A DNA stretch of 64,000 nucleotides from Brevundimonas vesicularis (lineage in GTDB: Bacteria; Pseudomonadota; Alphaproteobacteria; Caulobacterales; Caulobacteraceae): positions 2,604,001-2,668,000 of the forward strand of contig NZ_CP114278.1 in assembly GCF_027105095.1 (NCBI RefSeq). Direction: 5' to 3'. A model generated the notes under the pieces. The model ran no database searches. It was not told where the DNA came from and was given only the letters and a program-made list of their open reading frames with translations. A program made the translations under genes and the position numbers. Every line of letters starts with the position of its first letter. Position 1 is the first letter of the stretch. This document shows positions 1-9,092 of the stretch, piece after piece.

Positions 1-1283
1 ACAGCGCAAACCTACGCTGGCTGTTCGTCGATCTGAACGCCTTCTTCGCCAGCGTCGAACAGCAGATGAACCCGGAATGGCGGGGCAAGCCGGTCATCGT
101 GCGGCCGGCGATGAGCGAATACACCGGCGCCATCGCCGCCAGCTATGAGAGCAAGGCCTGGGGCGTTCATACCGGGATGCGGGTGTCCGAGGCGCGCAAA
201 CTGTGCCCCGATCTGATCGTCGCCGAGGCGCGACCCGACCTCTACGTCAAAATTCATCAGCAGATCATGGCCGAGATCGACCGCCATGTTCCGGTGTGGA
301 AGGTCAGCTCGATCGACGAATGTTCGTGCGAACTGCTCGGTCCGGAACGGCTGGAGGCGAACGCCGTCGCCCTGGCCCGACGCATTCAGGCGGGCATCCT
401 GCAAAACGTCGGCGATTGTCTAAGGTCGTCCGTCGGGCTGGCGCCGTCGCGGTTCCTGGCCAAGACGGCCTGCGGCATGCAGAAGCCCGCCGGACTGACG
501 GTGCTGCGCGCCAACGAGCTGCCCGGTCCCCTGCTGGACCTGCCGCTGTCGAAATATCCGGGCATCGGCTCGCGCATGCAGATCCGGTTGCAAGCGGCGG
601 GCGTCACCGACACGGCCGGCCTTTGGAACATGAGCGCGAAACAGGCCCGGGCGGTCTGGAACAGCATCGAGGGCGAACGCATCTGGCGCGGCCTGCACGG
701 TCTGGACAGCGAGCCGACGCCGGAAAAACCGCCCGCCTCGATCAGCCACAGCCACGTCCTGGCCCAGGCCATGCGGACCCCGGACAAGGCGCGAGCCGTG
801 GCGCGGCGGCTGGTGGTCAAGTGCGGAGCCCGCCTGCGGCGCATGGGCCTGACCGGCGCCAGCCTGACCCTGCATCTGGACATGGGACCGAAGGCGACGC
901 CCCGAAGCGGTCGACGCGGCTGGGAAACGGCGGCGATGAGTTGTCCCATCGCGCCGACGCAGGACACCTTCGCCCTTCTGGCCGCGCTCGACAGTCTGTG
1001 GCGCAAGGTCGAGCCGGAGCTGGAGGCGGGACGTCTGAGCTATGTCGGGGTCGGGGTGCACGGCCTGAAAGCCCGCGACGCCTTCGAGACCGACCTGTTC
1101 GCCGCCGGCCCGGATCAGGACGGGGACGCCCCGTCTCTTCGCCTGTCCCAGGCGCTGGATGCGCTGAACCGCCGTTACGGCAAGGACACCGTCAGCATCG
1201 GCCCGAAGGCCGGCCTGCCCGACTATATCGGCGCCAAGATCGCCTTCACCCGCATCCCCGAGGCCGAGGATTTCTGGGAGTGA
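1..1283 (+). CDS. Y-family DNA polymerase (DinB-like), 5' end outside the window
   Basis: This is a translesion DNA polymerase of the Y family. The reading frame is already open at position 3 and codes LFVDLNAFFASVE, the first catalytic block of the family, so the true start lies upstream and an ATG at 66 is internal. The second catalytic block reads SIDE, so the metal-binding Asp and the Asp-Glu pair are present. A helix-hairpin-helix-like segment (KYPGIGSRMQIRL) follows, then the little-finger region. What follows SIDE (CSCELLG) differs from the AFLD/AYLD typical of DinB, and I see no QxxLxLF-type clamp-binding tail; the protein ends IAFTRIPEAEDFWE. It therefore looks like an alphaproteobacterial DinB relative rather than a textbook Pol IV. 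No imuA or dnaE2 is visible beside it. Confidence 0.85.
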   Translation, partial: SANLRWLFVDLNAFFASVEQQMNPEWRGKPVIVRPAMSEYTGAIAASYESKAWGVHTGMRVSEARKLCPDLIVAEARPDLYVKIHQQIMAEIDRHVPVWKVSSIDECSCELLGPERLEANAVALARRIQAGILQNVGDCLRSSVGLAPSRFLAKTACGMQKPAGLTVLRANELPGPLLDLPLSKYPGIGSRMQIRLQAAGVTDTAGLWNMSAKQARAVWNSIEGERIWRGLHGLDSEPTPEKPPASISHSHVLAQAMRTPDKARAVARRLVVKCGARLRRMGLTGASLTLHLDMGPKATPRSGRRGWETAAMSCPIAPTQDTFALLAALDSLWRKVEPELEAGRLSYVGVGVHGLKARDAFETDLFAAGPDQDGDAPSLRLSQALDALNRRYGKDTVSIGPKAGLPDYIGAKIAFTRIPEAEDFWE

Positions 1284-1290
1284 GGCCCAC

Positions 1291-1911
1291 CTAGCTCAGT
1301 AGGGACGCCGCCGCGATCTCAGCCACGCCCAAGGCCCGGAAACTGTCTTGAGCCGCCGCCTCGGTTTGCGGCGCGATGGCCCGGCTGGCGTCGGCGATCA
1401 CCACGGCTTGAAACCCTTCGCGAACCGCGTCTTCGGCCGTAAAACGAACGCAGTAGTCGAAGGCCAGACCGCACAGGAAGACACGCGACACGCCCAGTTC
1501 GCGCAACAGGCCGGCCAGTCCCGTCGGGGTGCGGTGATCGTTCTCGAAGAAGCCGGAATAGCTGTCGACCGCCGGATTGTAGCCCTTGCGGATCACGGCC
1601 ATGGCCTTGTCGACCGTCGGCGCTGCATCGGGATGAAAGTCGGCGCCAGGCGTGCCCTGAAGACAATGATCCGGCCAAAGCATCTGGCGACCGTAGGCGA
1701 CCTCGATCTCGGCAAAGGGCGCCGCGCCGGGGTGGTTGGAGGCGAAGCTGATCTGGTCCGGCGTATGCCAGTCCTGCGTCACGATCACGCGGTCGAACCG
1801 GGCCGACAGCCGGTTGATCAGCGGCATAATCCCCGCGCCGCCCGCCACCGCCAGACGGCCGCCTTCGCAGAAGTCGTTCTGCGGATCGATGACCAGAAGG
1901 GCGTCGCTCAT
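1291..1911 (-). CDS. pncA: Nicotinamidase (PncA)
   Basis: This isochorismatase-fold amidase converts nicotinamide to nicotinate for NAD salvage and usually also acts on pyrazinamide. The expected motifs are present: VIDPQNDF with the catalytic Asp near the N-terminus, a DWH metal site, the catalytic Lys in VIRKGYNPAVDSYSGFF, and the nucleophilic Cys in FLCGLAFDYCV. Its roughly 206 residues fit the family. I chose the ATG at 1911 because it shares its A with the TGA of fbp upstream (TGATG), a coupling arrangement; a GTG one codon earlier is also possible. The gene is probably translated from the fbp transcript. It ends 8 bases from the end of the convergent polymerase gene. Confidence 0.9.
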   Translation of the reverse strand: MSDALLVIDPQNDFCEGGRLAVAGGAGIMPLINRLSARFDRVIVTQDWHTPDQISFASNHPGAAPFAEIEVAYGRQMLWPDHCLQGTPGADFHPDAAPTVDKAMAVIRKGYNPAVDSYSGFFENDHRTPTGLAGLLRELGVSRVFLCGLAFDYCVRFTAEDAVREGFQAVVIADASRAIAPQTEAAAQDSFRALGVAEIAAASLLS

Positions 1912-2876
1912 CACACGCCTGCGTAGACGTCGATCTCGTTGGCCGAGCCGAGCGCGACGGGGATGCGCTGGTGCAGATGCTTGGGCTGCACGTCCAGAAT
2001 GGCCTGACGACCATCCGTCGTCGCCTTGCCGCCGGCCTGCTCGACCAGGAAGGCCATCGGATTGCCTTCGTACATCAGCCGCAGCTTGCCCGGCTTGTTC
2101 GGCTCGCGCCGGTCCCAGGGATAGAGGAAGACTCCGCCGCGCATCAGGATGCGGTGAACATCCGCCACCATGGCCGCGACCCAGCGCATGTTGAAGTTCT
2201 TGGCTCGCGGCCCCTCGTCACCCTTCAGCAGGTCGCCGACATAGGTCTGCACCGGCTCGGCCCAGTGGCGCAGGTTCGACATGTTGATGGCGAACTCCTT
2301 GGTGTCCGGCGAAATGGCGATGTCGTCGTGGGTCAGGATCCAGTCGCCGTCGTTCGACAGGGTGAACCCCTTCACGCCCGCGCCCGTCGTCAGCACCAGC
2401 ATGGTCTGCGGCCCATAGACGGCATAGAGGGCGGCGACCTGACGGCGGCCCGGCTGCATGAAATCAGCCTCGCTCGGCGTCGCCGTCGCGGACTTCAGCA
2501 CCGAGACGATGGTGCCGACGGGCGCGTTGATGTCGATGTTGGACGAGCCGTCCAGCGGGTCGAACAGCACCAGATATTCGCCGACCGGGTTCGAGGCCGG
2601 CTGGACCTCGTCCATCTCTTCGGACGCGACGCCGGCGACGGCCGGGCTGGCCAGCAGGGCGTCGGTCAGCATGTCGTTGGTCATGACGTCGAGCTTCTTC
2701 TGCTCCTCGTCCTGCACATTGATCTGGCCCGATGCGCCCAGCGCCCCGGCCAAGGCGCCGCCGGCAACGACCTTGCTGATGTCCGCGCAGGTGGCGGCGA
2801 CCACGGTCAGAACCGTCTTCAGCCCCTCGGGCGCATCCAGGGCGGCGATATGGGCGTCGAGGCGTGTGCGGGTCAT
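1911..2876 (-). CDS. fbp: Class I fructose-1,6-bisphosphatase
   Basis: Fbp hydrolyses fructose 1,6-bisphosphate to fructose 6-phosphate in gluconeogenesis. The metal and substrate signature [12 protein letters not shown] is complete, and the C-terminal part has [19 protein letters not shown] and the [11 protein letters not shown] block of class I enzymes. The start taken here, [14 protein letters not shown], gives 321 residues, close to the family norm. An upstream ATG at 2930 would add 18 residues ([10 protein letters not shown]...) that look like non-coding sequence. Its stop overlaps the pncA start. I recognise no regulatory site upstream; the leader runs into the palindromic repeats at 2942-3085. 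Confidence 0.93.
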   Translation of the reverse strand: MTRTRLDAHIAALDAPEGLKTVLTVVAATCADISKVVAGGALAGALGASGQINVQDEEQKKLDVMTNDMLTDALLASPAVAGVASEEMDEVQPASNPVGEYLVLFDPLDGSSNIDINAPVGTIVSVLKSATATPSEADFMQPGRRQVAALYAVYGPQTMLVLTTGAGVKGFTLSNDGDWILTHDDIAISPDTKEFAINMSNLRHWAEPVQTYVGDLLKGDEGPRAKNFNMRWVAAMVADVHRILMRGGVFLYPWDRREPNKPGKLRLMYEGNPMAFLVEQAGGKATTDGRQAILDVQPKHLHQRIPVALGSANEIDVYAGV

Positions 2877-2941
2877 GCGGTCGGTCCAGTTCTGAGGGGT
2901 GCTGCGTTCTTGGCGGGCGAGACGCGCCACCGCAAGAAAAA

Positions 2942-3085
2942 CCCTCTCCCATTGGGAGAGGGCTTGAGCGCCCGAGAGCGCAGCGATTGGTCTTGCGCGA
3001 AAGGGTGAGGGTCGGGGGGTGCGAACTGGCCCACCGGCCGACCCTCATCCGGCCCTTCGGGCCACCTTCTCCCAACGGGAGAAGG
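2942..3085. repeat. Compound intergenic palindromic repeat
   Basis: Three stacked inverted repeats fill this gap. CCCTCTCCC/GGGAGAGGG at 2942-2962 has a 3-base loop. TGAGGGTCGG at 3006-3015 is perfectly complementary to CCGACCCTCA at 3038-3047. CCTTCTCCC/GGGAGAAGG lies at 3065-3085. The first and last hairpins are near-copies of each other. This looks like a REP-type mosaic element and may also slow transcripts leaving either side; there is no T-tract, so it is not a classical terminator. Confidence 0.75.
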
Positions 3086-3095
3086 GCTCATCTCA

Positions 3096-4133
3096 TCAGA
3101 TCGGCAGGATCGCCGTACCGAACGCCCGTTTCAGTTCGTGGGCGGCGAAGGTCTGGGCCGCCGCTGCATCCGGCACGACCGCCGCCATGCCGAAGAACTC
3201 GTGCGTCGAGCCGTGGAAGGTCTTGTGACGCACGTCCACGCCCGCCTGCTCCAGCTTCTCGGCCAGCAGTTCGCCCTCGGTGCGCAGCGGATCGATCTCG
3301 GCGCAGATCACCGTCGTCGAGGGCAGGCCCGACAGGTTCGCCTTCTCGACGATATTGATGCGCGGGTCCTGAGCATCGGCCTCGTTGGCGAAGATGTGCT
3401 TCACGAACCACTTCATCATCGGCTTGTTCAGCGGCTTGGCGTCGGCGTTCTCGACGTAGGACTCATTGTCCATGTCCACGCCGGCGACCGGATAGACCAG
3501 CACCTGATGTTTGGGCGCCGGCAGGCCGGCGTCGCGCGCCATCATCGACACGCCGATCGCCAGGTTGCCGCCTGCGCTTTCGCCCATCACGGCCACCTTC
3601 TGCGGGTCGCCGCGGAAGGTCTGCGCATTCTCCAGCACCCAGCGATAAGCGGCCAGGGCGTCGTCGTGCGCGGCGGGGAAATGATGTTCCGGGGCCTGGC
3701 GATAATGGACCGAGACCACGATCACATCGGCCATCTTGGACACGCCGCGCGGGCCTCCGTCATAGACGTCCAGATCCGCGATCACGAAGCCGCCGCCGTG
3801 GAAATAGACGACGACCGGATGCAGCTTGTCTTCGGAATGGTCATGCGGCTTGTAGATGCGCGCCTGGATCGGACCGGCGGCGCCGGGGATGGTGATGTCG
3901 CTGGTCTTGACGCCCATGTCGTCGCTGGGGTCCTTGCCGTCCTTTCGCAACAGCGATTTCACCGCGTCAGTCGGGGTCGGTTGCTGGCGAGCCTCCTCGG
4001 GCGACAGGGTCTCGATCGGCTTGCCGCCGAGGGACGCCAGTTCGTCCAGCACCTTCTGCATCGGGCCATCGGCCTTGGCGGGGGTGTCGCGCGGCTTGTC
4101 ATTATCGCCGAACAGCTTGTCTATAATGGACAT
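3096..4133 (-). CDS. Alpha/beta hydrolase, hormone-sensitive lipase type
   Basis: This is a probable carboxylesterase or lipase. The oxyanion-hole motif HGGG (YFHGGGFVIADLD) and the nucleophile elbow GESAGG place it in the HSL (bacterial family IV) group. The Asp in EIDPL and the His in HGSTHEFFG complete the triad. The first 80 or so residues are a polar cap region. The start MSIIDKLFGDND gives 345 residues; upstream in-frame codons read as low-quality sequence overlapping the riboswitch region, so I reject the longer 399-residue form. Its substrate is unknown. It stands alone, divergent from the gcv operon. Confidence 0.85.
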   Translation of the reverse strand: MSIIDKLFGDNDKPRDTPAKADGPMQKVLDELASLGGKPIETLSPEEARQQPTPTDAVKSLLRKDGKDPSDDMGVKTSDITIPGAAGPIQARIYKPHDHSEDKLHPVVVYFHGGGFVIADLDVYDGGPRGVSKMADVIVVSVHYRQAPEHHFPAAHDDALAAYRWVLENAQTFRGDPQKVAVMGESAGGNLAIGVSMMARDAGLPAPKHQVLVYPVAGVDMDNESYVENADAKPLNKPMMKWFVKHIFANEADAQDPRINIVEKANLSGLPSTTVICAEIDPLRTEGELLAEKLEQAGVDVRHKTFHGSTHEFFGMAAVVPDAAAAQTFAAHELKRAFGTAILPI

Positions 4134-4240
4134 TTTCGCATTCCTGGGTTTGGTTTCGGGGTTCGGAACGACAACCCGCCGCACGCATCCTTGTTCCCGG
4201 CCCGCTTGACTTGGCGCTTGAGTCGATGCCTTAGGTCGCA

Positions 4241-4425
4241 CGCTCTCGCGGGAGAGATCGGGCGCTGGAAACAGGGTTCGACGCCGAAGGCGCAACCGCC
4301 CCGGAAACGCTCAGGCAAACGGACCGCGAAGCATACGGACGCTGGAAAGTCGCCCATTCGGGCGCGCCGACGGAGCAAGGCGACATGATTTGGTCGCCGG
4401 AATCTCTCAGGCTTCAGGACAGCGG
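4241..4425 (+). promoter_or_regulatory. Tandem glycine riboswitch upstream of gcvT
   Basis: Two aptamers sit head to tail. The first (about 4241-4330) has GGGAGAG, GCCGAAGG and GCTCAGGCAAA followed by GGACCGC. The second (about 4335-4425) has GCCGACGGAGCAA and TCTCAGGCTTCAGGACAGC. These are the conserved core elements of glycine aptamers, which in bacteria typically control gcv operons, and gcvT follows directly. The segment TCAGGCTT at 4407-4414 of aptamer 2 is perfectly complementary to AAGCCTGA at 4469-4476, three bases before the gcvT ATG. Glycine binding would then free the initiation region, giving a translational ON switch. The pairing is seen; the mechanism is inferred. A GGCGGAGCTCCGCC palindrome at 4437-4450 lies between. 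Confidence 0.9.
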
Positions 4426-4479
4426 GGGCGCGAGGACGGCGGAGCTCCGCCACAACACGCGACCGTGAAAGCCTGAACC

Positions 4480-5592
4480 ATGACCGACCAGACCCTGAAG
4501 ACCACGCCCCTGAACGCCGCGCACCGCGCGCTGGGCGCCCGCATGGTGGGGTTCGGCGGCTATGACATGCCGGTCCAGTACGAAGGCGTTCTGGCCGAGC
4601 ACCGCTGGACGCGGGAACACGCCGGTCTCTTCGACGTGTCGCACATGGGCCAGTGCAAGATCACTGGCGAGGACGCGACCGCCCAGTTCGAACGGTTCGT
4701 GCCCGGCGACTATGCGATCCTGAAGGCCGGCAAACAGAAGTATTCCCTACTGCTGAACAAGGACGGCGGCGTCATCGACGACCTGATGGCCGGCCACCCG
4801 GATCACGACGGCCTGTTCGTCGTCGTCAACGCCGGCAACAAGGACGAGGACTTCGCCTTCTGGGAGGCCAACCTCGAAGGCGACGCCAAGCTGACAGTGC
4901 TGAACCGCGCGCTGATCGCCATCCAGGGGCCGGAAGCCGCCGAGGTCATGGCCGCGCACGAGCCGATCCTGGCCGAAATGGGCTTCATGGAATGCGCCCG
5001 TCTGATGCTGTTCGGCGCCGACTGCTATGTTTCTCGCTCGGGCTACACCGGCGAAGACGGCTATGAGATTTCCGTCCCGGCGGACCAGGCCGAGCGCATC
5101 TGGAACACCATTCTGGAAGACGCCCGCGTCAAGCCGATCGGCCTGGGCGCGCGCGACAGCTTGCGTCTGGAAGCCGGCCTGCCGCTGCACGGCCACGACA
5201 TCGACCCGACCACCTCGCCGGTCGAAGGCGCCCTGACCTTCGCCCTGTCCAAGTCGCGCAAGGAACGCGGGGACTTCGCCGGCGCCGACCGCATACTGAA
5301 GGAGCTGTCCGACGGCCCCTCGCGCGTTCGCGTCGGTCTGATCGTCAAGGAAGGCGCCCCGGCCCGTGAGGGCGCCGAGATCGCCGACGCCGACGGCGCC
5401 GTGATCGGCAAGGTCACCTCTGGCGGCCCTTCCCCCACCTTGGGCAAGAACATCGCCATGGGCTACGTCCCGCCGGCCTATGCCGCCCTGGGCACGGCGC
5501 TGAAGGTCATCGTGCGCGGCAAGACCGCCGCCGCCGAAGTCGTCGCCATGCCCTTCGTGGCTCAACGCTATTACCGCAAACCCAAAGCCTGA
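4480..5592 (+). CDS. gcvT: Aminomethyltransferase, glycine cleavage T protein
   Basis: T protein transfers the methylene carbon from the aminomethyl-lipoyl H protein to tetrahydrofolate, releasing ammonia. Recognisable parts are the N-terminal [36 protein letters not shown] [24 protein letters not shown], and the C-terminal barrel ending in [12 protein letters not shown]. The 370 residues match the family. The leader carries the tandem glycine riboswitch, and no strong Shine-Dalgarno sequence precedes the ATG, in keeping with control at initiation. It is the first gene of gcvT-gcvH-gcvPA-gcvPB, with 11 bases to gcvH. Confidence 0.96.
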   Translation: MTDQTLKTTPLNAAHRALGARMVGFGGYDMPVQYEGVLAEHRWTREHAGLFDVSHMGQCKITGEDATAQFERFVPGDYAILKAGKQKYSLLLNKDGGVIDDLMAGHPDHDGLFVVVNAGNKDEDFAFWEANLEGDAKLTVLNRALIAIQGPEAAEVMAAHEPILAEMGFMECARLMLFGADCYVSRSGYTGEDGYEISVPADQAERIWNTILEDARVKPIGLGARDSLRLEAGLPLHGHDIDPTTSPVEGALTFALSKSRKERGDFAGADRILKELSDGPSRVRVGLIVKEGAPAREGAEIADADGAVIGKVTSGGPSPTLGKNIAMGYVPPAYAALGTALKVIVRGKTAAAEVVAMPFVAQRYYRKPKA

Positions 5593-5603
5593 GAGATCAG
5601 ACC

Positions 5604-5969
5604 ATGAAGTTCACCAAGGATCACGAGTGGGTCAGCCTGGACGGCGACATCGCCACCGTCGGCATCTCCAAACATGCCGCCGACGCCCTGGGCGACGTGG
5701 TGTTCGTCGAAGTGCCTGAAGTCGGCAAGACCGTCTCCAAGGGCGACAGCTTCGCCGTGGTCGAGAGCGTCAAGGCGGCGTCGGACGTCTACGCCCCCGT
5801 CTCGGGCGAAGTGGTCGAGGCGAACGACGCCCTGTCGACCGCCCCGGAAACCGTCAACTCGGGCGCCGAGGCCGACGGCTGGTTCGCCAAGATCAAGGTT
5901 TCGGACGCCTCGCAGCTGGACGCCCTGATGGACCAGGCCGCCTACGACGCCTTCCTCTCCACTCTCTAA
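5604..5969 (+). CDS. gcvH: Glycine cleavage system H protein (lipoyl carrier)
   Basis: The H protein carries the aminomethyl group on a lipoyl-lysine between the P, T and L proteins. The lipoylation site is in [19 protein letters not shown], with the modified Lys at about residue 57. Its 121 residues are typical. It lies 11 bases after gcvT and is followed by a 135-base gap filled with a palindromic repeat before gcvPA, so read-through into the P subunits has to pass that structure. Confidence 0.96.
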   Translation: MKFTKDHEWVSLDGDIATVGISKHAADALGDVVFVEVPEVGKTVSKGDSFAVVESVKAASDVYAPVSGEVVEANDALSTAPETVNSGAEADGWFAKIKVSDASQLDALMDQAAYDAFLSTL

Positions 5970-5978
5970 TCTCAAACT

Positions 5979-6088
5979 CCGTCACCCTCGGGCTTGACCC
6001 GAGGGCCGGACAATCAACCACTCGTGCGAAGCCTTTGACGCACGAGCCGCACAACATCCGGTCCTCGGGTCAAGCCCGAGGATGACGG
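5979..6088. repeat. Nested palindromic repeat between gcvH and gcvPA
   Basis: Each arm holds the palindrome CCTCGGGxxTGACCCGAGG or its complement: CCCTCGGGCTTGACCCGAGG near 5984-6003 and CCTCGGGTCAAGCCCGAGG near 6063-6081. The two arms are complementary to each other, from CCGTCA on the left to TGACGG on the right. Inside is a further inverted repeat, CTCGTGCG...CGCACGAG. Transcribed, the region could fold as one long hairpin or as two small ones plus a central stem. It resembles dispersed intergenic palindromes of alphaproteobacteria and may damp or stabilise segments of the gcv mRNA. Confidence 0.8.
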
Positions 6089-6104
6089 GTGAAGGAAACC
6101 GGCA

Positions 6105-7451
6105 ATGCGTTACCTCCCCCTGACGCCCGACGACCGCACGGCGATGCTCGCCGCCATCGGCGCGAAATCCATCGATGATCTGTTCGTGGACGTGCCCCAG
6201 GCCGCCCGTCTGGACGGCCCCGTCGATCTGCCGCGCGTCGCAGGTGAACTGGAGGTCGAGCGCGCCCTGTCCGCCATGGCGGCCAAGAACGCCACGGCCG
6301 GCGCCGTGCCCTTCTTCTGCGGCGCTGGAGCCTACAAGCACCACGTCCCCGCGACGGTGGACCACGTGATCCAGCGCTCGGAGTTCCTGACCAGCTACAC
6401 CCCCTACCAGCCGGAAATCGCCCAGGGCACGCTGCAGTACCTGTACGAGTTCCAGACCCAGGTCGCGAACCTGACCGGGATGCCGGTCGCCAACGCCAGC
6501 CTCTACGACGGTTCGACCGCCATGGCGGAGGGCGTGCTGATGGCGACCCGCGTGACCCGTCGCAACAAGGCGGTGATCTCGGGCGGCGTCCACCCGCACT
6601 ACGTCAAGGCGACCGAGACCGTGGTCCACGCCGTCGGCGTCGAGACCCTGGCCCTGCCCGCCGCCGTCGACGCCGAGACCGCCGTCATCGACCAGATCGG
6701 TCCCGACACGGCCTGCGTCGTCGTCCAGACCCCCAACGTCTTCGGCACGGCCACCAACGTGACCAAGATCGCAGAGGCCGCCCACGCCGCCGGCGCCCTG
6801 CTGATCGTTGTGGTCACCGAGGCCGTGTCGATGGGCCTGCTGAAGTCGCCCGGCGAGATGGGCGCCGACATCGTCGCCGCCGAAGGCCAGTCGATCGGCA
6901 ACGCCCTGAACTTCGGCGGTCCCTACGTCGGCCTGTTCGCCACGCGCGAGAAGCTGATCCGCCAGATGCCCGGCCGCCTGACCGGCGAGACCGTGGATGC
7001 CGACGGCGAGCGCGGCTTCGTCCTGACCCTGTCGACCCGCGAGCAGCACATCCGCCGAGACAAGGCGACCTCGAACATCTGCACCAACTCGGGCCTGTGC
7101 ACCCTGGCCTTCACCATCCACATGAGCCTGCTGGGCGAGACGGGCCTGCGCAAGCTGGCCCTGCTGAACCACGAAAAGGCCGTCGCCACGCGTGACGCCC
7201 TGGCCGCCATTCCGGGCGTCGAAATCCTGACCGACCGCTTCTTCAACGAGTTCGCGGTGCGCCTGCCCAAGAACGCGGCCGAGGTCGTGGATCAGTTGGC
7301 CGCCCATCACGTCCTGGCCGGCGTGCCCTACAGCCGCCTGGCCCCCGACGCCGGCATGGACGATGTCCTGCTGGTCGCTGCGACCGAGACGGCCCTGGAC
7401 GCCGACATCCAGATCCTCGCCAAGTCGCTCTCCAAAGTCCTCGGCGCGTAA
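6105..7451 (+). CDS. gcvPA: Glycine dehydrogenase (decarboxylating) subunit 1
   Basis: This is the N-terminal half of the split P protein, which with GcvPB forms the PLP-dependent glycine decarboxylase. It begins [19 protein letters not shown] and contains [38 protein letters not shown] and [12 protein letters not shown], all diagnostic of subunit 1. The 448 residues are the usual size. The catalytic lysine is in the other subunit, as expected. It follows a palindromic repeat and is 12 bases before gcvPB. Confidence 0.95.
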   Translation: MRYLPLTPDDRTAMLAAIGAKSIDDLFVDVPQAARLDGPVDLPRVAGELEVERALSAMAAKNATAGAVPFFCGAGAYKHHVPATVDHVIQRSEFLTSYTPYQPEIAQGTLQYLYEFQTQVANLTGMPVANASLYDGSTAMAEGVLMATRVTRRNKAVISGGVHPHYVKATETVVHAVGVETLALPAAVDAETAVIDQIGPDTACVVVQTPNVFGTATNVTKIAEAAHAAGALLIVVVTEAVSMGLLKSPGEMGADIVAAEGQSIGNALNFGGPYVGLFATREKLIRQMPGRLTGETVDADGERGFVLTLSTREQHIRRDKATSNICTNSGLCTLAFTIHMSLLGETGLRKLALLNHEKAVATRDALAAIPGVEILTDRFFNEFAVRLPKNAAEVVDQLAAHHVLAGVPYSRLAPDAGMDDVLLVAATETALDADIQILAKSLSKVLGA

Positions 7452-7463
7452 GGGATACTGACC

Positions 7464-9032
7464 ATGAGCACCATGAACACCGTCGGCCGCCCGACCGCCC
7501 CGAACCAGGTCCAGACCAAGCCCGCCACCCTGACCGGCGGCCGCGGCCTGTTGCAGAACGAAGCCCTGATCTTCGAGGGCGACGGCTGGGGCAAGACCGG
7601 CGTCGACCTGCCGGAACCCAAGACGGACGGCTCCGATCTGGGCGACCTGGTCCGCAAGGATCCGATCGGCCTGCCCGGCCTGTCCGAGCCCGAAGCCATG
7701 CGCCACTATGTGCGCCTGAGCCAAAAGAACCACGCCATCGACCTGGCCATCTATCCGCTGGGCTCGTGCACGATGAAGCACAACCCGCGCCTGAACGAGA
7801 AGATGGCCCGCCTGCCCGGCTTCTCCGACATCCACCCGCTGCAGCCGATCTCGACGGTTCAGGGTGCGCTGGAGCTGATGGACACCCTGGCCCACTGGCT
7901 GAAGACCCTGACCGGCATGCCCGCCGTCGCCCTGTCGCCCAAGGCCGGCGCCCACGGCGAACTGTGCGGTCTGATGGCGATCCGCGCCGCCCACGAGGCG
8001 TCGGGCCAGCATGAGAAGCGCCGCAAGGTTCTGGTGCCCACCAGCGCCCACGGCACCAACCCGGCCACCGCCGCCTTCGTCGGCTATTCGGTGGTCGAAG
8101 TCGCCCAGACCGAGGACGGCCGCGTGGACGTCGCTGACCTGGCGTCCAAGCTGGGTGACGACGTCGCCGCCATCATGGTGACCAATCCGAACACCTGCGG
8201 CCTGTTCGAGCGCGACATCCTGGAGATCAGCCGCCTGACGCACGAGGCCGGCGCCTATTTCTACTGCGACGGCGCCAACTTCAACGCCATCGTCGGCCGG
8301 GTTCGTCCAGGCGACCTGGGCGTCGACGCCATGCACATCAACCTGCACAAGACCTTCTCGACGCCCCATGGCGGCGGCGGTCCGGGCGCGGGTCCGGTGG
8401 TCCTGTCCGAAGCCCTGGCGCCCTTCGCCCCGGCTCCGTGGGTCGTGCATGACGACGGCGGCTATCGCCTGATCGAGCGCGAGGAGGACGAGGCCGAGCA
8501 AGCCTTCGGCCGTCTGTGCGCCTTCCAGGGCCAGATGGGCATGTACACCCGCGCCCTGTCCTACATGATGTCGCACGGCGCCGACGGCCTGCGTCAGGTC
8601 GCCGAGGACGCCGTCCTGAACGCCAACTACATCAAGGCCCGGCTCGGTGATTTGATGTCGGCCGCCTTCCCCGACGGCCCCTGCATGCACGAGGCCCTGT
8701 TCGACGACGAATGGCTGAAGGGCACGGACATCACCACGCTCGACTTCGCCAAGGCGATGATCGACGAAGGCTTCCACCCGATGACCATGTATTTCCCTCT
8801 GGTCGTCCACGGCGCCATGCTGATCGAGCCGACGGAAACCGAGTCCAAGGCCGAGTTGGACCGCTTCATCGAGGCGATGCGCGCCCTGGCCGGGGCCACC
8901 AAGGCCGGCGACGTCGATCGCTTCAAGGGCGCGCCCTTCCACGCGCCGCTGAAACGTCTGGACGAAACCCGCGCCGCCCGTTCGCCGGTTCTGCGCTGGA
9001 CCGCGCCGGAAGGCTCCAACAAGGCGGCCTGA
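7464..9032 (+). CDS. gcvPB: Glycine dehydrogenase (decarboxylating) subunit 2
   Basis: This is the PLP-binding half of the split P protein. HINLHKTFSTPHGGGGPG contains the PLP-forming Lys and the glycine loop, and the conserved CDGANFNAIVGRVRPGDLG precedes it. The product is 522 residues. The start MSTMNTVGRPTAPNQVQ is preceded by a weak purine stretch; a second Met three codons on is also possible. As the last gcv gene it is followed after 11 bases by a short GC hairpin (9044-9063). No lpd (L protein) is present in the window. Confidence 0.95.
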   Translation: MSTMNTVGRPTAPNQVQTKPATLTGGRGLLQNEALIFEGDGWGKTGVDLPEPKTDGSDLGDLVRKDPIGLPGLSEPEAMRHYVRLSQKNHAIDLAIYPLGSCTMKHNPRLNEKMARLPGFSDIHPLQPISTVQGALELMDTLAHWLKTLTGMPAVALSPKAGAHGELCGLMAIRAAHEASGQHEKRRKVLVPTSAHGTNPATAAFVGYSVVEVAQTEDGRVDVADLASKLGDDVAAIMVTNPNTCGLFERDILEISRLTHEAGAYFYCDGANFNAIVGRVRPGDLGVDAMHINLHKTFSTPHGGGGPGAGPVVLSEALAPFAPAPWVVHDDGGYRLIEREEDEAEQAFGRLCAFQGQMGMYTRALSYMMSHGADGLRQVAEDAVLNANYIKARLGDLMSAAFPDGPCMHEALFDDEWLKGTDITTLDFAKAMIDEGFHPMTMYFPLVVHGAMLIEPTETESKAELDRFIEAMRALAGATKAGDVDRFKGAPFHAPLKRLDETRAARSPVLRWTAPEGSNKAA

Positions 9033-9043
9033 CCCTGAAGTCG

Positions 9044-9063
9044 CCCCTTCCTGCCGGAAGGGG
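9044..9063 (+). terminator. Short GC hairpin after gcvPB, possible terminator
   Basis: CCCCTTCC and GGAAGGGG form a perfect 8-bp stem with a TGCC loop just after the gcvPB stop. There is no T-tract, so it may be a REP fragment or a Rho-linked mRNA 3' end instead of an intrinsic terminator. Confidence 0.4.
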
Positions 9064-9092
9064 CTGACGCGCGGCTTATCCATCGCTAGGTC

